Shown: piece by piece, positions 26,189-34,348 of the stretch
Numbering within the stretch: position 1 is the first letter of the stretch
Layout of the letters: each line of letters starts with the position of its first letter
Source of the DNA: Prevotella sp. P5-50
GTDB lineage: Bacteria > Bacteroidota > Bacteroidia > Bacteroidales > Bacteroidaceae
Direction of reading: 5' to 3'
Length of the DNA stretch: 64,000 nt
NCBI RefSeq assembly: GCF_002251295.1
Contig: NZ_NPJA01000019.1
Location: forward strand, 186,001-250,000
The notes under the pieces: generated by a model
Told to the model about the DNA's origin: nothing
Database searches by the model: none
Seen by the model: the letters and a program-made list of their open reading frames with translations, nothing else
Translations under genes and position numbers: made by a program

Positions 26189-26232
26189 TAAGTCTGCTGT
26201 AAGTCCCAACTAAGTCCCAACTAAGTCCCATG
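26189..26232. repeat. 11-bp tandem array (TAAGTCCCAAC), four units
   Basis: Units at 26189 (TAAGTCTGCTG, degenerate), 26200, 26211 (both TAAGTCCCAAC) and 26222 (TAAGTCCCATG), in the same gap as the previous 11-bp array. Confidence 0.9.
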
Positions 26233-26426
26233 ATTCTGCGGACTACAATGGGAAAATATTGGGAGTAACAACCTACCTGCATAGTGGGGCAAACAATCTA
26301 TCAAACCTATCGCCTGCTCCACAAACCACCGTTTCAGCCTCTTACTACAATACAGAAACCAATCGTATCAGACTGCATAATATGCTTTTTTAATACTTTA
26401 GTACACTACTTGAAAACTTTTTTTTG

Positions 26427-26434
26427 TAATTTTG
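26427..26434 (+). promoter_or_regulatory. -7 promoter element (TAATTTTG) of mnmG
   Basis: TAATTTTG followed by C, 29 nt before the mnmG ATG. Confidence 0.65.
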
Positions 26435-26463
26435 CACACGGAATAATAAAACATCATTCATCT

Positions 26464-28335
26464 ATGATTCTTCATTACGACGTACTGGTGATAGGAGGCG
26501 GACACGCTGGATGCGAGGCAGCATGCGCTTCGGCAAACATGGGAGCAAAGACTTGTCTCGTCACCATGGATATGAACAAAATAGCACAAATGTCGTGCAA
26601 CCCGGCTGTGGGAGGCATTGCCAAAGGACAAATCGTGCGAGAAATAGACGCGCTCGGCGGACAGATGGGTCTCGTGACAGACGCTACTGCCATTCAGTTT
26701 CGTATGCTCAACAGAAGCAAAGGACCTGCCATGTGGAGCCCACGAGCACAATGCGACCGAGGAAAATTCATTTGGGAATGGAGAAACATACTCGACAAAA
26801 CCGATAATCTCGATATTTGGCAAGACCAAGCAGACGAACTCTTGGTGGAGAACAAATGTGCCGTAGGTGTGAAAACAATATGGGGTGTGGAACTGCGTGC
26901 CAAAGCGATCATCATCACAGCGGGCACTTTCCTCAACGGACTGATGCACATCGGACGTACCATGGTGCCGGGTGGACGTATCGCAGAACCGGCAGTTCCC
27001 CACTTTACCGAAAGTATTACCCGACACGGAATTCGTTCAGAACGCATGAAAACGGGAACTCCTGTGCGCATAGACCGCCGTTCGGTAGATTTCAACGAGA
27101 TGGTAGTTCAAGAAGGAGAACACGATTTTCACCAATTTTCCTATATGGGCAAACACAGAGTGTTACCTCAACTGACCTGTTGGACTTGCAACACAAATGC
27201 TAAGGTGCACGAGATTCTGCGCTCTGGACTTAAAGACTCTCCTCTTTATAATGGACAGATTCAATCCATAGGTCCACGCTACTGCCCTTCGATAGAAACC
27301 AAGCTCGTGACGTTTGCAGACCGCGAACAGCACCCGCTGTTCCTCGAACCAGAAGGAACCGACACCAACGAAATGTATCTGAACGGCTTTTCATCATCAC
27401 TCCCGATGGAGGTACAAATAGAAGCCTTGCGACAAATTCCTGCTTTCCGTAACATCAAAGTCTATCGACCTGGTTACGCCATCGAATACGACTTCTTCGA
27501 CCCAACCCAACTGAAACATTCGTTGGAATCGAAAATCATATCTGGACTGTTCATGGCAGGACAGGTGAACGGTACAACAGGATACGAGGAGGCTGGCGGA
27601 CAAGGTACCATTGCCGGAATCAACGCCGCTATATTCTGCACAGGAGGCGAACCGCTCGTTCTGCATCGCGACGAAGCTTATATCGGCGTACTCATCGACG
27701 ACCTCGTCACAAAAGGTGTCGACGAACCCTACCGCATGTTCACTTCAAGAGCAGAATACCGCATTCTGCTCCGACAAGATGATGCAGACGCACGCCTCAC
27801 CGAGAAGGCTTACCAACTCGGCGTGGCTAAAACAGACCGATTCAACTGGTGGATGGAGAAGAAACAATGCATCGAAGAAATCGAAAGATTCTGCCAAACA
27901 TTCCCCATTAAACCCCGTCTCATCAACGGAGCGCTGGAGGCAATGGGTTCTACCCCACTCGTCTATGGTTGCAAACTTGAAGACTTGATCACACGACCCG
28001 AACTCAACATCGACAAACTTGAGGAGGTCATTCCCGAACTGAAAGAGCAACTCGACCGCTTACCAAACCGCAGAGAGGAAATCAAAGAGGCTGCCGAGGT
28101 ACATATCAAATATAAAGGTTACATCGAGCGCGAGCGTATCGTAGCCGACAAAATGCACCGTTTGGAGAATATCCGCATCAAAGACCACTTCAATTATAAC
28201 GAGCTTCAGCAATTAAGCACAGAGGCAAGACAGAAACTAACTGCAATAAACCCCGAAACACTCGCGCAAGCAAGTCGCATACCTGGCGTATCCCCCAGCG
28301 ATATCAACGTGTTACTCGTGCTGTTAGGAAGATAA
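26464..28335 (+). CDS. mnmG: tRNA uridine-5-carboxymethylaminomethyl synthesis enzyme
   Basis: FAD enzyme (formerly GidA) that with MnmE modifies U34 of certain tRNAs. 623 residues from the chosen start, normal length. FAD fold VLVIGGGHAGCEAACASANMG near the N-terminus; CNPAVGGIAKGQIVREIDALGG; the C-terminal helical domain ends with RIPGVSPSDINVLLVLLG, the MnmE/tRNA-binding part. The in-frame extension upstream covers the promoter box and is unlike the family, so MILHYDV is the start. It is followed by a parS-like palindrome immediately after its stop codon, then apt and uvrC. gidA genes are often near the replication origin. Confidence 0.97.
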   Translation: MILHYDVLVIGGGHAGCEAACASANMGAKTCLVTMDMNKIAQMSCNPAVGGIAKGQIVREIDALGGQMGLVTDATAIQFRMLNRSKGPAMWSPRAQCDRGKFIWEWRNILDKTDNLDIWQDQADELLVENKCAVGVKTIWGVELRAKAIIITAGTFLNGLMHIGRTMVPGGRIAEPAVPHFTESITRHGIRSERMKTGTPVRIDRRSVDFNEMVVQEGEHDFHQFSYMGKHRVLPQLTCWTCNTNAKVHEILRSGLKDSPLYNGQIQSIGPRYCPSIETKLVTFADREQHPLFLEPEGTDTNEMYLNGFSSSLPMEVQIEALRQIPAFRNIKVYRPGYAIEYDFFDPTQLKHSLESKIISGLFMAGQVNGTTGYEEAGGQGTIAGINAAIFCTGGEPLVLHRDEAYIGVLIDDLVTKGVDEPYRMFTSRAEYRILLRQDDADARLTEKAYQLGVAKTDRFNWWMEKKQCIEEIERFCQTFPIKPRLINGALEAMGSTPLVYGCKLEDLITRPELNIDKLEEVIPELKEQLDRLPNRREEIKEAAEVHIKYKGYIERERIVADKMHRLENIRIKDHFNYNELQQLSTEARQKLTAINPETLAQASRIPGVSPSDINVLLVLLGR

Positions 28336-28351
28336 AGTTTCACGTGAAACA
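28336..28351. promoter_or_regulatory. parS-like site 1 (15 of 16 match)
   Basis: AGTTTCACGTGAAACA, a 14-bp perfect palindrome inside, differs at the first base from the widely conserved ParB-binding site TGTTTCACGTGAAACA. It starts at the base after the mnmG stop codon. Confidence 0.8.
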
Positions 28352-28379
28352 ACAACAATATTAAATAAATTACACGATT

Positions 28380-28910
28380 ATGAACAACCCAGTTTTATTG
28401 GAAAATCTTCGATGCATTCCGGATTTTCCGAAGAAAGGCATTAATTTCCGCGACGTAACAACACTCTATAAGAATCCAGAGTGCATGAAGATTATGGTCA
28501 ATGAAATGTATGAACTCTACAAAGACAAGGGAATCACCAAAATTGTAGGCATCGAAAGCCGCGGTTTTGTCATGGCCGCTGCCCTAGCTACTAAACTCGG
28601 CGCAGGTGTTGTATTGGCAAGAAAACCTGGAAAACTCCCCGCTACGGTTATCAAAGAGTCTTTTTCTAAAGAGTACGGAGTAGACACCGTTGAAATGCAC
28701 ATCGACTCTATCGATGAAAACGACGTAGTTCTTATCCACGACGATCTACTTGCCACCGGTGGAACCGCAAAGGCAACTTTAAAACTCGTGAACCACTTCC
28801 ATCCCAAGAAAGTATATATGAACTTTATCATCGAAATAACCGACGAAGGACTGCACGGACGCGATTGCCTTGAAAAGGACGTAGAAGTAACAACCTTGAT
28901 GGTTATTTAA
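28380..28910 (+). CDS. apt: Adenine phosphoribosyltransferase
   Basis: 176-residue purine salvage enzyme making AMP from adenine and PRPP. Visible motifs: PDFPKKGINFRDVT at the N-terminus, GIESRGFVMAAALATKLG, KPGKLPATVI, and the PRPP loop VVLIHDDLLATGGTAKA (about residues 120-136). Length is standard. It lies between mnmG and uvrC on the same strand, 44 and 42 nt from them, and each gap contains a parS-like palindrome. No separate promoter box is visible, so transcription probably reads through from mnmG. Confidence 0.96.
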   Translation: MNNPVLLENLRCIPDFPKKGINFRDVTTLYKNPECMKIMVNEMYELYKDKGITKIVGIESRGFVMAAALATKLGAGVVLARKPGKLPATVIKESFSKEYGVDTVEMHIDSIDENDVVLIHDDLLATGGTAKATLKLVNHFHPKKVYMNFIIEITDEGLHGRDCLEKDVEVTTLMVI

Positions 28911-28928
28911 ATCATTCTCATACACCCC

Positions 28929-28944
28929 TGTTTCACGTGAAACA
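28929..28944. promoter_or_regulatory. parS site 2 (16 of 16 match)
   Basis: TGTTTCACGTGAAACA, identical to the consensus ParB nucleation site of many bacteria, located between apt and uvrC. Confidence 0.88.
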
Positions 28945-28952
28945 ACAGCAAC

Positions 28953-30779
28953 ATGACTAAAGAAGAGAACGAGGCGCGCATTGCAAGACTAAAATCTATT
29001 GTGCTGAATATGCCAGAGAAACCGGGCAGCTATCAGTACTACGACGAAAATGGCACTATAATATATGTAGGCAAAGCCAAACGCTTAAAATCGCGCGTCT
29101 CTTCCTATTTTCACACAGAAGTAGATCGTTTCAAGACAAAAGTACTTGTATCGAAGATTCACGATATAAGCTATACGGTAGTAAACACCGAAGAGGACGC
29201 GCTATTATTGGAAAATTCTCTCATTAAGAAATATAACCCTCGATACAACGTACTACTTAAAGACGGCAAGACCTACCCCAGCATTTGCATCACCAAAGAG
29301 TATCTTCCTCGTATTTTCAGCACGCGTACAATCAATAAGAAATGGGGAACGTATTATGGGCCATATTCTCATGTGGCTTCGATGAATGCCGTGTTGGATC
29401 TTATCAAAAAGCTCTATCATCCCCGCAGTTGCCGTTTTCCCATCACCTGGGATGGCGTAGAGCAACGTAAATATCAGGTTTGCCTGGAATACCACATGAA
29501 GAATTGCGGTGCGCCATGCATTGGTAAACAGAGTATGGAAGACTATCAACGTAACATCGAACAGGCCCGCGAGATTCTAAAAGGCAACACGCGTGATGTT
29601 TTACGCGCCATGAAAGACGAAATGATGGCTTTGGCGGAGGAATTACGGTTTGAAGAGGCAGAAGAAGTGAAACGTCGATATTTGCTCATCGACCAATTTG
29701 TTTCGAAGAGCGAAGTAGTAAGCCATACGATTAATAATGTTGATGTACTTACGATTACTAATGACGAAAAAATTGCTTTCGTCAACTATATCCATGTAGC
29801 GAATGGCGCAATCAACCAGAGCTTCACATTTGAATATAAGAAGCGCTTGGATGAAAGCGATGAAGAATTGCTTCAATTGGCGATTGTAGAGATGCGTGAA
29901 CGCTTTCAAAGCAATGCGCGGGAGATTATACTACCACAGGAAATAAACTGCAATCTGGAGGGAGTAACCATTACTGTACCACAACGCGGCGACAAGAAAA
30001 CGCTTCTCGATCTTTCCCTTATGAACGGGAAACAGTATAAATTTGACCGACTAAAGCAAGCAGAAAAGTTAAATCCTGAACAGAAATCAGTACGACTGAT
30101 GAAAGAAATACAGGACGCACTCCATTTGCCTAAACTTCCATATCAGATAGAATGTTTCGACAACTCCAATATTAGCGGTACAGACGCCGTGGCTGCATGC
30201 GTCGTTTTCAAGAAGGCAAAACCTTCAAAACAAGACTATCGTAAGTATAATATAAAGACTGTGGTTGGTGCAGATGACTACGCAAGCATGAAGGAAGTAG
30301 TTGGTAGGCGTTATCGTCGTCTGATAGACGAACAACAACCTCTACCTGATCTCATTATTGCCGATGGTGGAAAGGGGCAGATGGAGGTTATTCGCGAAGT
30401 CATTCAAGATGAATTGAAACTAGACATTCCTATCGCAGGATTGGCAAAAGATGACCGTCACAGAACTAATGAACTGCTCTACGGATTTCCACCAAGGGTA
30501 ATTGGAATGAAGACAGACTCAGAACTGTTCCGACTTTTCACTCAAATACAAGATGAAGTGCACCGTTTTGCAATTACATTCCACCGCGACAAGCGTTCCA
30601 AGCACCAACTCCACAGCGAACTGGACGATATTAAAGGTATTGGTCCTAAAACGCGAGACAGTCTCTTGAAGGCACTAAAAAGCGTAAAACGTATTCGCGA
30701 AGCAGACTTAAATACCCTAAATAAGATTGTGGGCGAAGCCAAAGCAAATATTATCTTTGAGCATTTCAACAAACCATAA
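28953..30779 (+). CDS. uvrC: Excinuclease ABC subunit C
   Basis: 608-residue nuclease that makes both incisions in nucleotide excision repair. The N-terminal GIY-YIG domain is PGSYQYYDENGTIIYVGKAK; the UvrB-interacting UVR motif lies near residues 205-240 (EMMALAEELRFEEAEEVKRR); the RNase H-like endonuclease core includes IECFDNSNISGTDAVA and IIADGGKGQM; the C-terminal helix-hairpin-helix is LDDIKGIGPKTRDSLLKAL. Length normal. Starts 8 nt after the perfect parS site. Confidence 0.97.
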   Translation: MTKEENEARIARLKSIVLNMPEKPGSYQYYDENGTIIYVGKAKRLKSRVSSYFHTEVDRFKTKVLVSKIHDISYTVVNTEEDALLLENSLIKKYNPRYNVLLKDGKTYPSICITKEYLPRIFSTRTINKKWGTYYGPYSHVASMNAVLDLIKKLYHPRSCRFPITWDGVEQRKYQVCLEYHMKNCGAPCIGKQSMEDYQRNIEQAREILKGNTRDVLRAMKDEMMALAEELRFEEAEEVKRRYLLIDQFVSKSEVVSHTINNVDVLTITNDEKIAFVNYIHVANGAINQSFTFEYKKRLDESDEELLQLAIVEMRERFQSNAREIILPQEINCNLEGVTITVPQRGDKKTLLDLSLMNGKQYKFDRLKQAEKLNPEQKSVRLMKEIQDALHLPKLPYQIECFDNSNISGTDAVAACVVFKKAKPSKQDYRKYNIKTVVGADDYASMKEVVGRRYRRLIDEQQPLPDLIIADGGKGQMEVIREVIQDELKLDIPIAGLAKDDRHRTNELLYGFPPRVIGMKTDSELFRLFTQIQDEVHRFAITFHRDKRSKHQLHSELDDIKGIGPKTRDSLLKALKSVKRIREADLNTLNKIVGEAKANIIFEHFNKP

Positions 30780-31166
30780 AGCATGCACAAAAAGATCGGT
30801 CTGAGTCAATAACCATGCAGCATAAGATAAACCAGCAAAGAAACATGCCCGAAAAACACTTTAATTTGCCGCTCAGAGACAACGAGCAACATATATAGAG
30901 AGTTTATCCACAATACTAATCAAACGGCTTTAGATAGAAAAAAAAGCATATTCATTAACAAAAAAAACAACCAAAGTAATAGTTAAACAAACCTATCATT
31001 TTAAAAACCTTTATTATAATAGTAAGGAGTAAGACAACGCTTACTTGATATTTCGCTCACTTAATCGTACCTCTGCGACTACAGCGCTTAGGTACTAACA
31101 TTCGGAAATAAAAAAGAAAATGGGATTTTCTTTTGTATTTCGCTCACTTAATCGTACCTTTGTAGC
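30780..31166 (+). promoter_or_regulatory. 387-bp gap with duplicated promoter
   Basis: Two copies of a 27-bp segment, 31049-31075 and 31136-31162, begin TATTTCGCTCACTTAATCG. The second ends in an intact TACCTTTG box; the first has TACCTCTG and is probably weak or dead. The rest is AT-rich with no gene. Confidence 0.75.
31155..31162 (+). promoter_or_regulatory. -7 promoter element (TACCTTTG) of dtd
   Basis: Four nt from the dtd ATG, so the transcript is likely leaderless. Confidence 0.65.
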
Positions 31167-31619
31167 ATGAGAGTAGTAATACAACGCGTACAGCATGCCA
31201 GCGTAACAATAGAAGGCACATTACATTCCAAAATTGGTAAAGGTTATCTTATCCTATTAGGAGTGTGTGAAGAAGATACTTCTGAAGACGTGGAATGGCT
31301 GGTAAAAAAGATAGTAGGCCTAAGAGTCTTTGAAGATGAAAACGGAGTGATGAATCGTTCTATTATGGAAGAAGATGGTGAAGCACTCGTAGTAAGCCAG
31401 TTTACACTATATGCAAGCTATAAGAAAGGCAACCGGCCATCGTGGTTTCGTGCAGCCAGTCACGAGATTTCCATACCTCTATACGAGGAATTTTGCAGTA
31501 AGTTAAGTGAAGCGATGAACAAGCCTGTTGGCACAGGAGAATTTGGGGCAGACATGAAAGTGGAACTCTTGAACGATGGTCCTGTTACCATCTGCATGGA
31601 CACTAAAAACAAGGAATAG
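31167..31619 (+). CDS. dtd: D-aminoacyl-tRNA deacylase
   Basis: 150-residue homodimeric enzyme that hydrolyses D-amino acids (and glycine from tRNA-Ala) off tRNAs. Hallmarks are MRVVIQRVQHASV at the N-terminus, SQFTLYA (active-site Thr region, about residues 77-83) and the Gly-cisPro motif in NDGPVT (about 138-143). Length normal. It begins a plus-strand group with a small membrane protein and a MazG-like gene. The promoter box is nearly adjacent to the start codon. Confidence 0.96.
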   Translation: MRVVIQRVQHASVTIEGTLHSKIGKGYLILLGVCEEDTSEDVEWLVKKIVGLRVFEDENGVMNRSIMEEDGEALVVSQFTLYASYKKGNRPSWFRAASHEISIPLYEEFCSKLSEAMNKPVGTGEFGADMKVELLNDGPVTICMDTKNKE

Positions 31620-31645
31620 CTAACAAATAGAAACAGATAAGCTTG

Positions 31646-31957
31646 ATGATTAAAAGGGTTTTAACCGAAGAAAAGTGGTCAACTATAGCCTATATCTTAA
31701 ACATAGTGGGCTTAGTGATGATCTTCACACGAAAATCATGGGATACATACAATCCATGGTATGGTTTAATAGGAGGGCTATTGATTGTGTTAGGCTTTAG
31801 CATCAACACATACATAGATTTCCCCCACCCTTTTCGTCAAGCAGAAACATCTAAAAAATTTGGGATTATATTTCGAATTTGCGCAATAATAGTACTCATC
31901 ATCTTGCTTATCTATACAATATTTGAAGAACAGTCAGAACTATCTTTGAACATGTAA
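31646..31957 (+). CDS. Small three-helix membrane protein, unrecognised
   Basis: 103-residue protein with three hydrophobic segments (about residues 13-29, 38-56 and 74-91) separated by short charged loops; no family recognised. The composition, and its position 26 nt after dtd and 13 nt before a MazG-like gene on the same strand, support a real operon member. The chosen ATG follows an in-frame TTG by one codon. No function can be proposed. Confidence 0.8.
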   Translation: MIKRVLTEEKWSTIAYILNIVGLVMIFTRKSWDTYNPWYGLIGGLLIVLGFSINTYIDFPHPFRQAETSKKFGIIFRICAIIVLIILLIYTIFEEQSELSLNM

Positions 31958-31970
31958 ATACTTCTAAATA

Positions 31971-32294
31971 ATGACTATAAAAGAAGCTCAAGAAACAGTT
32001 GACAATTGGATCAAAGAATACGGAGTACGTTATTTCTCCGAACTTACCAATATGGCTTGCCTAACAGAAGAGGTAGGTGAGCTGGCTCGTATCATAGCCA
32101 GGAAATATGGCGATCAGAGTTTCAAAGAAGGTGAAAAGTGTGACCTTAGCGACGAGATGGCCGATGTGTTATGGGTGTTACTATGCCTTGCCAACCAAAC
32201 AGGTGTGGACCTTACAGAAGCATTGGCACGTAACCTTGCAAAGAAAACACAACGCGACGCCACACGCCACATCAACAACCCAAAGTTGAAGTAA
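31971..32294 (+). CDS. MazG-type nucleotide pyrophosphohydrolase
   Basis: 107-residue all-alpha NTP-PPase of the MazG-like superfamily, which splits (d)NTPs to NMP and pyrophosphate. The metal-binding pattern ExxE...ExxD is seen as EEVGE (about residues 28-32) and DEMADVLW (about 59-66). It is a single-domain form, much shorter than E. coli MazG. Near dtd, deoC, apt and polA it fits a housekeeping or nucleotide-sanitising role. A hairpin follows the gene. Confidence 0.9.
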   Translation: MTIKEAQETVDNWIKEYGVRYFSELTNMACLTEEVGELARIIARKYGDQSFKEGEKCDLSDEMADVLWVLLCLANQTGVDLTEALARNLAKKTQRDATRHINNPKLK

Positions 32295-32306
32295 TAACTA
32301 AAAGTC

Positions 32307-32340
32307 ATTGCCCCACCCCTCCAAGGGGCAATATTTCATT
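32307..32340 (+). terminator. Hairpin terminator after the MazG-like gene
   Basis: 8-bp stem ATTGCCCC / GGGGCAAT followed by ATTTCATTT. Since no promoter box is seen before deoC, it might act as a partial terminator within the group. Confidence 0.65.
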
Positions 32341-32375
32341 TACAAATAAAAAAACAACAATAAAAAAAGAACAAT

Positions 32376-33287
32376 ATGGCAGAGAAACTGAACAAGAAAC
32401 AAGACGAGAACAAATACGAAAAAGCTTTGAGTCTCTACAATTGTGAAGTATCCGACGAAGAAGTGCGTGACGCAGTCCGCAAGATTATCGCAGAGAAAGT
32501 TCATGAAAACGACAACCTTGAGGTGAAAAAATTCCTCATGGGTAGTGTTGAACTTACAACGTTGAAGACCACCGATTCAGAGGATAGTGTACTTGCATTT
32601 ACCGAGCGCGTCAACCAGTTTGACGAGCAATATCCAGAACTACCCCATGTAGCCACTATTTGTGTCTATCCTTGTTTTGCTAAAACAGTTAGCGAAACAC
32701 TTGAAGTTGATGGAGTAGAGATTGCCTGCGTGAGCGGCAGTTTTCCCTCATCACAGGCACTTATCGAGGTAAAGGTAGCAGAGACTGCCCTTGCAATAAA
32801 GGATGGTGCAACAGAGATAGATATTGTCATGCCAGTAGGAAAATTCCTAAGTGGCAACTATGAAGAAGTGGCAGATGAAATCTCCGAACTGAAGAATGTA
32901 TGTGGAGAGAAGAAGATGAAGGTAATTCTTGAAACTGGATGCTTGAAAACAACAGCCAATATTAAGAAGGCCTCTATCCTTTCTATGTATGCAGGAGCAG
33001 ATTATATCAAGACCTCAACAGGAAAGTTAGAACCCGCTGCAACCCCGGAAGCTGCTTATGTCATGTGTCAAGCTATCAAGGAATATTATGATAAGACAGG
33101 CATCCAGATAGGTTTCAAGCCTGCTGGTGGTCTCAATACCGTCATGGACGCCATCACGATGTACACTATAGTCAAGGAAGTTTTGGGTGAAAAATGGCTC
33201 ACCAACCAATGGTTCCGTATGGGCACATCACGCCTTGCCAACCTGCTTTTGAGCGAGGTGGTAGGTCATGAGACCAAGTTCTTCTAA
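32376..33287 (+). CDS. deoC: Deoxyribose-phosphate aldolase
   Basis: Class I aldolase that cleaves 2-deoxyribose-5-phosphate to glyceraldehyde-3-phosphate and acetaldehyde in deoxynucleoside breakdown. 303 residues, the longer form. The catalytic Schiff-base Lys is in ADYIKTSTGK (Lys212); the helper Lys is in KPAGGL; GATEIDIVMPVG and MKVILETG line the barrel. The stop codon overlaps the stop of the convergent polyprenyl synthase by 4 nt. Confidence 0.96.
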   Translation: MAEKLNKKQDENKYEKALSLYNCEVSDEEVRDAVRKIIAEKVHENDNLEVKKFLMGSVELTTLKTTDSEDSVLAFTERVNQFDEQYPELPHVATICVYPCFAKTVSETLEVDGVEIACVSGSFPSSQALIEVKVAETALAIKDGATEIDIVMPVGKFLSGNYEEVADEISELKNVCGEKKMKVILETGCLKTTANIKKASILSMYAGADYIKTSTGKLEPAATPEAAYVMCQAIKEYYDKTGIQIGFKPAGGLNTVMDAITMYTIVKEVLGEKWLTNQWFRMGTSRLANLLLSEVVGHETKFF

Positions 33288-34261
33288 AGGCGACGCTCTA
33301 TCACGTAGTCAACATAGGCAGTCAAGGCATCCTTGACTGCCTTTTCTTTTACGCTATTGTTGATGTAAGACATACATATCTTACTCATTTCCAACATCTT
33401 TTGTTCAGCATATTCAATACCGCCGTTATTCTTCGCAAACTCTACCAGTACCGCAATTTCATCCTTATTGACTGTGCCTTCTTTTACTTTACGTACCAAA
33501 GTCAGCATCGACTCCATTGGTGTATGATTAAGTGCATATATTACAGGAAGCGTTAGCTTACCTTCCATCATATCGTTTCCTGTGGGCTTGCCAATTTCTT
33601 TAGAATCATAATAATCAAATATATCATCTCTGATTTGGAACATAACACCCAAAGTCTGTCCAAATTCGCCAGCTTTTTCTATTTCTTCATCGGATGCACC
33701 AGTAGATAAGGCACCGATTACGCAACATGCTTCAAAGAGCGCAGCCGTTTTCTGTTTGATAACCTGATAATAAACTTCCTCGCTAATGTCCTGATTTTGA
33801 ATGTTCGACAGTTGTAGTATTTCACCTGCAGCAAGTGTCCGTCCGAGTTCAGAGAGGTTCTGCACAATACGTTTATTACCTGTTTTAGCAACATTGAGCA
33901 ACGCAGTAGAAAGTATAAAATCACCCACAAGTACAGCTACCTTATTATTATAAGTAGCATTAACCGATGCCTGTCCGCGTCGTTCATCACTTTCATCCAC
34001 CACATCATCATGCACAAGAGAAGCAGTATGCAGTAGCTCAAGACCTACAGCAGCATGCTGGGTCTCTACCGATACCTGCCCATAGTTCTTCGCTACGAGT
34101 AAAGTCAACATAGGTCTCATACGTTTTCCACCTCGTTGTCTGATGTGATCCAACACTTGAGAAAGCAAAGCTTCATCATGTTTGAGATTACTATTCATCA
34201 ACTCAATAAAATCGTTGAGTTCCTTCTCTATTGGGTGCTTAATAAGTGATAAATGATCCAT
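33284..34261 (-). CDS. Trans-polyprenyl diphosphate synthase
   Basis: 325-residue prenyl transferase that makes the side chain of menaquinone (octaprenyl/heptaprenyl type, IspB-like). First Asp-rich motif HDDVVDESDERRGQ (about residues 83-96), second QIRDDIFDYYD (about 210-220). Chain length cannot be read safely. Menaquinone would serve the fumarate reductase of this window. It is alone on the minus strand, with TATTTTTG at 34280-34287 as its likely promoter element. Confidence 0.92.
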   Translation of the reverse strand: MDHLSLIKHPIEKELNDFIELMNSNLKHDEALLSQVLDHIRQRGGKRMRPMLTLLVAKNYGQVSVETQHAAVGLELLHTASLVHDDVVDESDERRGQASVNATYNNKVAVLVGDFILSTALLNVAKTGNKRIVQNLSELGRTLAAGEILQLSNIQNQDISEEVYYQVIKQKTAALFEACCVIGALSTGASDEEIEKAGEFGQTLGVMFQIRDDIFDYYDSKEIGKPTGNDMMEGKLTLPVIYALNHTPMESMLTLVRKVKEGTVNKDEIAVLVEFAKNNGGIEYAEQKMLEMSKICMSYINNSVKEKAVKDALTAYVDYVIERRL

Positions 34262-34348
34262 AATCGCAGAAATTTAATGCAAAAATAGTGAAAATCTCGC
34301 AGTAATGAGAAATTATTTAGTAATTTTACGCAGAAAATAGAAAATGTT

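Noticed and set aside
26284-26463. Longer N-terminus of mnmG
   Set aside because: The 60 extra in-frame codons cover the TAATTTTG promoter element and have no similarity to the family; MILHYDV matches the normal start.
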